From contig JAKQPS010000157.1 in NCBI GenBank assembly GCA_029564595.1, forward strand, positions 1 to 64,000: DNA of 64,000 nt, written 5' to 3'. Below the pieces are notes generated by a model. It saw only the letters and a list, made by a program, of their open reading frames with translations. It was not told the DNA's origin and made no database searches. Positions within the stretch are counted from its first letter, which is position 1; each line of letters begins with the position of its first letter. Shown here piece after piece: positions 1 to 6,170 of this stretch. The translations under genes were made by a program, and so were the position numbers. Source of the DNA: a bacterium. GTDB taxonomy: Bacteria; UBP15; UBA6099.

Positions 1-154
1 AACCGGGGCAATTTTCATAGCGGCGAACTGCTTCGTTGCCGCCGCATTTTTTTGTTCATGAACAATAAGTTCTATTCACTGCAAAAATGCGCCTTGCGCC
101 TCGCATTTCATCCGCTCTGAACAATCGCTCCCGAATCCTAATGACGGATTCGGG
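1..154 (+). repeat. dispersed structured repeat, family A, copy 1
   Basis: Non-coding. It shares AACCGGG, then TAGCGGCGAACT, then a 7-bp stem AAATGCG (85-91)/CGCATTT (102-108), then CTGAACAATCGCTC (117-130) and a terminal 9-bp hairpin CCCGAATCC (130-138)/GGATTCGGG (146-154) with the copy at 51893-52074. Head, stem and tail also recur at 377-547. It further contains a GCGGC(g)AAC/GTTGCCGC stem near 20-43 and the palindrome TTGTTCATGAACAA. The left end may lie outside the window. The conserved unpaired linker and preserved stems suggest an RNA or a MITE/REP-like element. Which of these it is cannot be told from the sequence. Confidence 0.7.
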
Positions 155-166
155 TTAAATGAAACC

Positions 167-251
167 TCCCACTCAAAAATAAGGGTGCCACCCCCAAACT
201 CGTTGGGGGCGCTCCAAACAGTTTCGCCGGAAGTGGGAAGATTCATCTAAT
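167..251 (+). repeat. nested-hairpin element, family B, copy 1
   Basis: The outer inverted repeat TCCCACT (167-173)/AGTGGGA (232-238) encloses an inner hairpin CCCCCAA (191-197)/TTGGGGG (203-209) and a second stem GGCG...AAAC/GTTT...CGCC (about 208-228). GATTCATCTAAT follows at 240-251. The copy at 13238-13302 has a different outer stem and a different inner stem but the same layout and the same trailing ATCATCTAAT. The structure, rather than the sequence, is conserved. No coding potential is seen. The stretch 252-376 holds nothing I recognise. Confidence 0.55.
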
Positions 252-376
252 CATTCGTATATACATAAATCAAATACAACTTACCATCAGCAATTTGCGA
301 TAACCGCATCATGCTCAAAGGAAAGAACTTCGAACATGACACACATGTTTATGAGCAGAAATATCTAATAGCAAGC

Positions 377-547
377 ATATCGGCGAACTGCTTCTCACGC
401 ACAAATGAATTTGTGCGTGCCACCCATCTATATTGCTTAACACTTCGGGCGGGGGCAAGCCCCGCCCCTACAGTAAAAAAACGCGCTTGCGTTCCGCGTG
501 TTATCCGCTCTGAACAATCGCTCCCGAATCCCAATGACGGGTTCGGG
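377..547 (+). repeat. family A repeat, copy 2, with remodelled middle
   Basis: The head CGGCGAACTGCTTC (380-394) and the tail match copy 1. The tail has the linker TCCGCTCTGAACAATCGCTC (504-523) and the hairpin CCCGAATCC (523-531)/GGGTTCGGG (539-547), with one T-G wobble. The stem before the linker is ACGCG (481-485)/CGCGT (495-499), where copy 1 has ATGCG/CGCAT, which is a compensatory T-A to C-G change. The middle is replaced by an 11-bp palindrome CACGCACAAAT (396-406)/ATTTGTGCGTG (409-419) and a GC hairpin GGGCGGGG (447-454)/CCCCGCCC (460-467). The latter resembles a GC-rich hairpin I recall as common in many bacterial genomes. Confidence 0.65.
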
Positions 548-589
548 TTTATAGTATATTATTGGCAACAGAAGAAGCGAGGCTGTTTG

Positions 590-1738
590 TCACATTCTGC
601 CGAAGGGGTCGTCCCGCCAGTCGGACATGAACGACAACAGCTTGTCCATGTCGGGAGTCTCGCCGGTCATCACGTAGTGGCCGGAGCAGCAGACGCCCAT
701 GAGAAGAGCGGTCTGAGGGTCGGCTCCGAGGGAGAGGGCGAGGGAGAAAGCCGCGTTGAAATGGTCTCCGGCTCCGGTGGTGATGACGGGGCGTTTCGTG
801 TGCGGGCCGTCCTGAAGGTATGTTTTTCCGCCGATGACGGTTACGGCGAATTCCACTGGATGAACGACGACGGAAAAGACGCCGAGGGCGCGGGAGATTT
901 CCTCGCAGGCGCGGGCGGCGGCGTCCGGCCCGCAAGCGTCGGCGGCGATGCCGAGCGCGGACGCTATCTGTCCGGCCTCGCGTCCGTTCAGGCCGAGTAT
1001 GACTTTATAGCGACTTGAAAACTTCGGAACTATGCTCAACATGCGTTTGATGTCGGACAATTCCCGTTTCTGCGGGTCGGCAAGGTCGATGAAGAAAAAG
1101 CGGTCAGCGGTTGTTGAAAGTTTCGGGAATATTTCTGAGATTATATTTTCCCAGATGTCGGACATGAAGGGGAGCATGCTCCAGTTGACGAGGGCGAGAA
1201 GGCGGGCCTCGTCCAGAAGGTTGACAAAACGCTCTTTGCCGACATCCTCCAGAATTCTGTCCCAAGTGACGTGTGAGACGGGGGCCATCTTTCCGACCAT
1301 GATTTTTCCGTCGAGGAATTCCACGGCGTCCGTATGGCAAGGTTCCGCGATGGATATGACGTTTGCTGCGTCTTTGAGAGGGCTGAAAACAGGATGGATG
1401 TCCGGTCTGCCGAGAGTTCCTATGTAAGTGGTTGATATTCCGAGGGAGGCGATGGCGTTTGCCATAATGGGGCCGTTGCCGCCTATCTTCACCCGCTGCG
1501 GCACATACTCTATGTTGCCGCTTTTGCCCGCGTAGCTTTTTATCCTCTCGGCGTAGTCCGACATCATTTCGAGCCGCGCGTATTCGGAGTTGTTTTTGCG
1601 GGTGTCCACCACGTGGACTATCTCGTCGATGAAGCCGTCCAGCCCGACGACGCAACGCATTTTTCCGGGCGCGTTGGCATTTGAGGATATGTTGTTTTTG
1701 AGCCGGGCGACAAGCTCTCGTTCTGTTTGTTGTGACAT
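590..1738 (-). CDS. PfkB-family carbohydrate kinase
   Basis: A 382-residue protein of the ribokinase/PfkB superfamily, which phosphorylates sugars or nucleosides with ATP; the substrate is not predictable. The C-terminal signature TTGAGDHFNAAFSLAL (about residues 318-333) carries the GAGD anion hole and catalytic Asp. An N-terminal VGLDGFIDE stretch and KIGGNGPIMANAIASLG provide the substrate-side motifs. The GAGDHF variant and the DGFID N-terminus set it apart from classical fructokinases and match a less studied subgroup. It is divergent from the amidohydrolase gene starting at 1840, and the 100-bp gap carries a candidate promoter for this gene. It stands alone on its strand, with repeats downstream. 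Confidence 0.85.
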   Translation of the reverse strand: MSQQTERELVARLKNNISSNANAPGKMRCVVGLDGFIDEIVHVVDTRKNNSEYARLEMMSDYAERIKSYAGKSGNIEYVPQRVKIGGNGPIMANAIASLGISTTYIGTLGRPDIHPVFSPLKDAANVISIAEPCHTDAVEFLDGKIMVGKMAPVSHVTWDRILEDVGKERFVNLLDEARLLALVNWSMLPFMSDIWENIISEIFPKLSTTADRFFFIDLADPQKRELSDIKRMLSIVPKFSSRYKVILGLNGREAGQIASALGIAADACGPDAAARACEEISRALGVFSVVVHPVEFAVTVIGGKTYLQDGPHTKRPVITTGAGDHFNAAFSLALSLGADPQTALLMGVCCSGHYVMTGETPDMDKLLSFMSDWRDDPFGRM

Positions 1739-1776
1739 TTTATCTCTCCGCGCGCAGTCTTGATAAAATCGGATAT

Positions 1777-1805
1777 AGTATATAACGGCGTCGCGGCGAA
1801 GTGAA
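1777..1805 (-). promoter_or_regulatory. candidate sigma70 promoter for the PfkB gene
   Basis: On the minus strand TTCACT (1805-1800) is followed by a 17-nt spacer and TATACT (1782-1777), about 40 nt before the ATG at 1738. The -35 has two mismatches to TTGACA. It overlaps the 5' end of the open frame that runs upstream of 1840, which supports the later start of that gene. Confidence 0.4.
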
Positions 1806-1839
1806 GGAACCGGCGTCTGAAAGAGCGGGGGATCGGCGA

Positions 1840-3330
1840 ATGGAAAGAAAGATATTCATCAAAGGCGGAACGGTTTACGACGGGGCCGGGGGGCCGGGCG
1901 TCAACAGCGACGTCTACATCGAAGGAGACAAGATAAAGGCAGTGGGAGAAGAGGCTAGCGCGATGGCCCGCGCGGACGATCCCGCTCTTTCATCCATCGA
2001 CGCCGCCGGCAAGATGGTGTGTCCGGGATTCATAGATATGCACGCGCATTCGGATTACAAGATAGCGGTGAACGGCTCGATGGAGGCGAAGTTGCGGCAG
2101 GGGGTGACGACCGCGGTGGTGGGGTCGTGCGGGTTTTCGGGAGCGCCTATGAACGACAGGCTGAGGCGCGATTTCAAGGGCTATCTGTCCGGCATGTTCG
2201 GAACGGAGTGCCGGTTTGAATGGGATTCCACCGCCGGATATATCGAACACATAAAGAGAATTGGAATCGGGGCAAACGTGTTTTTGCAGACCGGGTTCGG
2301 CAATTTGAGGCAGATGACGATGGGGCGGTCGCCGTTGAAAGCGAACGCGGGGCAGATAGCCGAAATGAAAAAGTTGCTGGATAAGTCGCTGGAAGAAGGG
2401 TCGAGGGGTTTTTCCGCGGGGCTGGCGTACCCGATGCAGATGTTCTCGTCCACAGAAGAAGTGAAGGCTCTCTGCGGGACGGCGGCGAAGCGTGGCGCGC
2501 TGTTCAGCGTTCACGTGAGGAACGAGATAGACAAGCTGGAGGAGGCGAACCGGGAGGTAATCGGGATAGCGGAGGAGACCGGGGTGTCGCTGCAGATATC
2601 GCACCACAAGGCGATATTGAGCCGCAACTGGGGCAAGCCGCGGCAAACGATGAAGATGATGGAGGAGGCGCGCGCGCGCGGCGTGGATGTCGAGGCGGAC
2701 GTGTATCCGTTCACGGCGTTTTCCAATATCCTCGCCACGACGATGCTGCTGAACGAGCCGGGGATGGAGGAAAAGGTGATTTTCCTCGAACTGAAAAAAT
2801 TGAAGCAGTACGAGGGTAAATCGCTTGCGGACGTGATGAAGGACACCGGGAAGGGGGCGAAGGCCGCCGCCCTGCATATCCTTTTCAAAGAGGGTTTCAG
2901 CAACGCCCCGGTCGCGGGCGAGTTTATTTCGGAAGACGACCTTCGGTTCATCATGTCGCATCCCCTCAGCAGCATAGGGTCGGACGGAGTGGAGACAGAC
3001 GAGGGGGCGAAGGCGCATCCCCGGCTGTTTTCCACCTCGGTCAGGTTTCTGAAACATTACGTCCTTGGCGAAAAGCTGATGCCGATGGGAGAGGCGGTCA
3101 GGAAGATGACGTCGATGCCGGCAAGGAAAATCGGGGCTGCTCGCCGGGGATTGATTAAGGAAGGTTATTTTGCGGACATCGCGGTGTTCGACCCGGACGC
3201 GCTCAGGGACAATTCTACGTATGAGGACCCTGTCAGGTATCCGAGCGGGTTTGACGCGGTGATTGTAAACGGCGAAATTGCCGTTATGAAGGATGAGATT
3301 ACAAGCGCGCGCGCAGGAACCGTGCTTTGA
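1840..3330 (+). CDS. N-acyl-D-amino-acid deacylase family amidohydrolase
   Basis: Metal-dependent amidohydrolase of the D-aminoacylase type, expected to remove N-acyl groups from D-amino acids or related compounds. From the ATG at 1840 it has 496 residues; a GTG at 1801 would add 13 residues without family character. Seen in order: FIDMHAHSDY metal-binding segment, GSCGFSGAP, GFSAGLAYP, SVHVRNEIDKLEEA, QISHHKAI, EADVYPF, SIGSDGVETDEGAKAHPR and a terminal GYFADIAVFDPD beta-sandwich segment. Each matches the family's usual blocks (for example QISHLKA and GSDG in relatives). No signal peptide is evident. It is monocistronic and divergent from the PfkB kinase. Dihydroorotase-like or D-hydantoinase-like specificity is less likely given the VRNE and SHHK blocks. 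Confidence 0.85.
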   Translation: MERKIFIKGGTVYDGAGGPGVNSDVYIEGDKIKAVGEEASAMARADDPALSSIDAAGKMVCPGFIDMHAHSDYKIAVNGSMEAKLRQGVTTAVVGSCGFSGAPMNDRLRRDFKGYLSGMFGTECRFEWDSTAGYIEHIKRIGIGANVFLQTGFGNLRQMTMGRSPLKANAGQIAEMKKLLDKSLEEGSRGFSAGLAYPMQMFSSTEEVKALCGTAAKRGALFSVHVRNEIDKLEEANREVIGIAEETGVSLQISHHKAILSRNWGKPRQTMKMMEEARARGVDVEADVYPFTAFSNILATTMLLNEPGMEEKVIFLELKKLKQYEGKSLADVMKDTGKGAKAAALHILFKEGFSNAPVAGEFISEDDLRFIMSHPLSSIGSDGVETDEGAKAHPRLFSTSVRFLKHYVLGEKLMPMGEAVRKMTSMPARKIGAARRGLIKEGYFADIAVFDPDALRDNSTYEDPVRYPSGFDAVIVNGEIAVMKDEITSARAGTVL

Positions 3331-3494
3331 GACTCATAGAAGAAAATAATAGTTCTTTTATATACTAGATAAAATATATAAATATGTTATATTATACGGA
3401 TTCGCGCGTATGTTCGACTGGCAGACGCGCTTGTCAAGTCCGGGTTTTTCTTGTGAAAAATCCTAGTTAGGCGCGCAACCGACCGGAGAGAGAA

Positions 3495-4058
3495 TTGAGG
3501 GTAATCGGCGGCGATTTGAAGAGGTCCAAGCTGTTCGGCCCGGAGGATGGAGACGACAGCATAAGAGTGACGTACGACCGGGTCAGGGAGAGCATATTCA
3601 ACTTGACCGGGCCGATGGACGGAGCGAGGTTTCTGGACCTGTTCGCGGGGGCGGGGAGCGTAGGGATAGAGGCGTTGAGCCGGGGGGCGGCGAAAGTGAC
3701 GTTTGTGGATCACGCGCCGAAAGCTATCCGGCTGGTGGAGAGCAACGTAGGGAAATTCGGGCTTGAGGACAGGGTTGAAATAATCAGGATGGACGCTAGG
3801 GAATACGTCGCCGGAGGGGCGGCGCGGGGAGTTTTCGATCTGATATTCCTCGACCCGCCGTATGCGGGGGGCCTTTTCGAGGCGGCGATGGACTCGCCGG
3901 GGATTGCCGACATGCTGGCGGACGGCGGAAAAGTCGTCGGGCAGCACGGGGCGGAGCCGGAACGCGCGAAATTCGGGGCGCTGTTCATGGCGGACATCAG
4001 GAGATACGGCTCAAGCTGGGTCTCTATCTGGAAAAAAAATAAGGACAGCGAAAAATGA
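3495..4058 (+). CDS. rsmD: 16S rRNA (guanine966-N2)-methyltransferase RsmD
   Basis: Class I SAM-dependent methyltransferase that modifies G966 of 16S rRNA. Starts at a TTG (3495) with GGAGAGAGAA upstream; the MRVIGGDLKR N-terminus fits the family's usual MRIIGG start. The SAM-binding motif FLDLFAGAGSVG is at residues 46-57 and the catalytic DPPY at 120-123. Length 187 residues is normal. Its stop overlaps the coaD start by 4 nt (ATGA), the common rsmD-coaD pairing. The AT-rich 165 bp before it probably carries the promoter of this long operon; no convincing pair of hexamers is visible there. Confidence 0.95.
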   Translation: MRVIGGDLKRSKLFGPEDGDDSIRVTYDRVRESIFNLTGPMDGARFLDLFAGAGSVGIEALSRGAAKVTFVDHAPKAIRLVESNVGKFGLEDRVEIIRMDAREYVAGGAARGVFDLIFLDPPYAGGLFEAAMDSPGIADMLADGGKVVGQHGAEPERAKFGALFMADIRRYGSSWVSIWKKNKDSEK

Positions 4059-4537
4059 ACATTGCTGCTTATCCGGGGAGTTTCGACCCGATTACCAACG
4101 GCCACATGGATATAGTTCAGCGCTCGGCCTCGGTGTTCGACGAGCTTATTGTCGCGATTTCCAACAATCCGTCGAAAAAACATCTTTTCTCGATTCAGGA
4201 GAGGTTGGAAATTGCCAAGGAGCTGACGAAGGGCATCGCCAATGTGAAGGTGGAAAGCTTCGACACTCTGCTTGTGGATTATGTGAAGGCGTGCGGAGCG
4301 AAAGCGGTTGTGCGCGGGCTGCGCGCGGTGACGGACTTTGAAATGGAGTTTCAGATGGCGCTGGTGAACAAAAGGCTGGCTCCGAACGTCGAGACGGTGT
4401 TTCTGGTGACGAGCACGGAGCATTCTTTCATCAGTTCCTCGATAATAAAGGAAGTGGCGTCGTTCGGCGGGGACGTGAGTTCTCTGGTGTCGCCGCTGGT
4501 GGACGCGAAGCTGAAGGAAAGATTTTCAAAGAAGTGA
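4055..4537 (+). CDS. coaD: phosphopantetheine adenylyltransferase
   Basis: Transfers AMP from ATP to 4'-phosphopantetheine, the fourth step of coenzyme A synthesis. 160 residues, typical. The nucleotidyltransferase motif TNGHMD (residues 14-19) sits behind AAYPGSFDPI, and the C-terminal ATP-contact block SFISSSIIKEVA is present. VVRGLRAVTDFEME is also family-typical. Translationally coupled to rsmD through a 4-nt overlap. Confidence 0.97.
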   Translation: MNIAAYPGSFDPITNGHMDIVQRSASVFDELIVAISNNPSKKHLFSIQERLEIAKELTKGIANVKVESFDTLLVDYVKACGAKAVVRGLRAVTDFEMEFQMALVNKRLAPNVETVFLVTSTEHSFISSSIIKEVASFGGDVSSLVSPLVDAKLKERFSKK

Positions 4538-4550
4538 GTGGGAGAGGAAA

Positions 4551-4967
4551 ATGGCGGCAGGGGAAGGCGGGAAGGGATTGAAGAAGGAAAAGCTGGCAAG
4601 GTTTCAGAAGTTGCTGGACGCGCTGGAATCGCATCTGGACGGCGGTTTTTTCCTTTCATTTATTGGAAAAATCGTTGTGGATGAGAAGAAGATATACTCT
4701 GTCCTCAATGAAATGAGGTCTATGAGGATAGAGATGGAGGCCGAGGCGGAAGAGGAAACGGTGCGGGCGGCGGCGGAAAAAATGGCGTCGCCTGAGGGGG
4801 CCGGCAAAGGTGATGTCGGGGCCGGAGCTGAGATGTATGCCCTCCAGACGCTTGACAATCTGGAGCAAACATTGCACAAAGTTATGAGCACGGTTAAGGA
4901 AGGCAGAAAGTATTTAGAGAGAAAAATGGAGCGGGAGGTGAAAGAAGATGGCGCTTCCGAAATATAA
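4551..4967 (+). CDS. small acidic helical protein between coaD and rpmF
   Basis: 138 residues, strongly charged and predicted mostly helical, with GGGAGAGG just upstream of the ATG. The segment GKIVVDEKKIYSVLNEMR recalls the VDEEELLDLIDQLR block of small 'ATPase-like' or V-ATPase-subunit-like proteins I know from this position beside coaD in Clostridia; this is recollection, not a search. It is not the YceD/DUF177 protein that often precedes rpmF. The end overlaps the rpmF start by 20 nt, so it is in the same operon. Function unknown; possibly a coiled-coil scaffold. Confidence 0.7.
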   Translation: MAAGEGGKGLKKEKLARFQKLLDALESHLDGGFFLSFIGKIVVDEKKIYSVLNEMRSMRIEMEAEAEEETVRAAAEKMASPEGAGKGDVGAGAEMYALQTLDNLEQTLHKVMSTVKEGRKYLERKMEREVKEDGASEI

Positions 4968-5139
4968 GAAATCGCGTTCAAGCACAAGAAGCCAGAAGGC
5001 GCAGTGGAAAAGAGGCTTGAAGACGCCGACGCTGACGGAATGTCCGCAGTGCCACGAAGTGAAGATGACGCATCGCGCGTGCGCGAAATGCGGCTACTAC
5101 AAGGGCAAGACGGTTCTTGTGACCAAAGTCGAGGGATAA
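4948..5139 (+). CDS. rpmF: 50S ribosomal protein L32
   Basis: 63 residues beginning ALPKYKKSRSSTRSQ after Met, the classic L32 N-terminus. The Cys4 zinc ribbon is intact (CPQC ... CAKC, residues 30-33 and 46-49). The SD GGGAGG precedes the ATG. In most genomes rpmF is followed by plsX and fab genes, but here acpP follows after 17 nt. Confidence 0.97.
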   Translation: MALPKYKKSRSSTRSQKAQWKRGLKTPTLTECPQCHEVKMTHRACAKCGYYKGKTVLVTKVEG

Positions 5140-5156
5140 CGGAGGCAGGACGCTAA

Positions 5157-5393
5157 ATGTCAGACATGATAGAACGCCTGAAGAAAGTGGTCATGGCGGA
5201 GCTTGGCGTGTCGGAGGACAAGATAGTGATGGAGGCGTCGTTCAGGGACGACCTCGGAGCCGACTCGCGCAAGATATTCGACTTGATAATGGCCGTAGAG
5301 GACGAGTTCGGGATAGAAGTGCCGGACGAGGACGCGGTGATGATAGTCACGGTGGGAGACGCCGCCGATTATCTGAAAAAACGGCAGGTGTGA
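5157..5393 (+). CDS. acpP: acyl carrier protein with unusual DSR attachment motif
   Basis: 78-residue ACP. The four-helix pattern and EFGIEVPDEDA are normal, as is the position directly upstream of rnc. The phosphopantetheine site reads LGADSRKIFDLIMA, whereas nearly all fatty-acid ACPs have DSLD/E followed by xVEL. The Ser is retained, but Leu+1 is Arg and Asp/Glu+2 is Lys, so the recognition helix carries positive charge. It may be the housekeeping ACP with a co-evolved holo-ACP synthase, or an ACP turned to another job such as LPS or CoA-independent chemistry. No fab genes accompany it. Confidence 0.9.
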   Translation: MSDMIERLKKVVMAELGVSEDKIVMEASFRDDLGADSRKIFDLIMAVEDEFGIEVPDEDAVMIVTVGDAADYLKKRQV

Positions 5394-5397
5394 CCCG

Positions 5398-6144
5398 TTG
5401 AAACTTTCCCCCCTCGAAGTTCGGGACAGAGAAGGATTCCCGAGGCCGCTCGAGGACTTGCTGGGAATCATCGGCGTGGAATTCAACGACCAATCGGCGT
5501 TGAGGGCGGCTCTTACGCACCCGTCATACTGGGGCTCGTGCGTGCTGCCCGAAATTGAGCGGCTGGAACGCAGTTACGAACGGCTGGAGTTCCTCGGCGA
5601 CTCTGTTCTGGCGCTCTCCATCTGCGAACGCCTGTTCAAATCTTTTCCGGAAGACAATCAGGGAGCGATGAGCAAGGCAAAGGCGCACCTTGTGAGCAAG
5701 GGCGTGCTGCTGAAGGCCGCTCGCAGGATCGAGCTTGGGGATTTCATCAGGGTCGGCAAGGGCGTCGAGGAGTCGGCGGGCAGAGACCACACGGCTTTCG
5801 TGGTGGATTGCTTCGAGGCGCTGATCGGAGCCGTCTTCATCGACCAAGGGTTCGAGAGGGCGCGCGACTTCGTCATCGAACGGATGTCCGAGTTTCTTGA
5901 GGAGGCTGGCGGCGAGGCCGCTCGCGACTTCAAAACCGAACTTCAGGAATACGCTCAAAAACGCCACAAGAATCTCCCTCGATATGTTATGATATCCGAG
6001 AACGGCCCGGACCACTGCAAGGTGTTCAGGGTGGAGGTATTCGTGAACGGGGAGTCTCTCGCAACCGGAGAGGGGCGAAGCAAAAAAGAAGCGGAGACGG
6101 AGGCGGCGCGCTCGGCGATATTGGGCATAAGCTCCGGCTCCTGA
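5398..6144 (+). CDS. rnc: ribonuclease III
   Basis: Endonuclease for double-stranded RNA, acting in rRNA and mRNA processing. TTG start 4 nt after acpP. The signature ERLEFLGDSVLAL (about residues 61-73) and the second acidic cluster DCFEALIGAVFIDQG (about 139-153) hold the Mg-binding residues. A dsRNA-binding domain follows (about 176-248, with the GRSKKEAETEAA block). 248 residues is normal to slightly long. Sits in the conserved acpP-rnc-smc-ftsY order. Confidence 0.96.
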   Translation: MKLSPLEVRDREGFPRPLEDLLGIIGVEFNDQSALRAALTHPSYWGSCVLPEIERLERSYERLEFLGDSVLALSICERLFKSFPEDNQGAMSKAKAHLVSKGVLLKAARRIELGDFIRVGKGVEESAGRDHTAFVVDCFEALIGAVFIDQGFERARDFVIERMSEFLEEAGGEAARDFKTELQEYAQKRHKNLPRYVMISENGPDHCKVFRVEVFVNGESLATGEGRSKKEAETEAARSAILGISSGS

Positions 6145-6170
6145 GTCGATAATAAACAATAAGGCCCGCA

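Noticed and set aside
311-1018. 235-codon plus-strand frame
   Set aside because: Its first part lies in repeats and its second part is antisense to the well-supported PfkB kinase.
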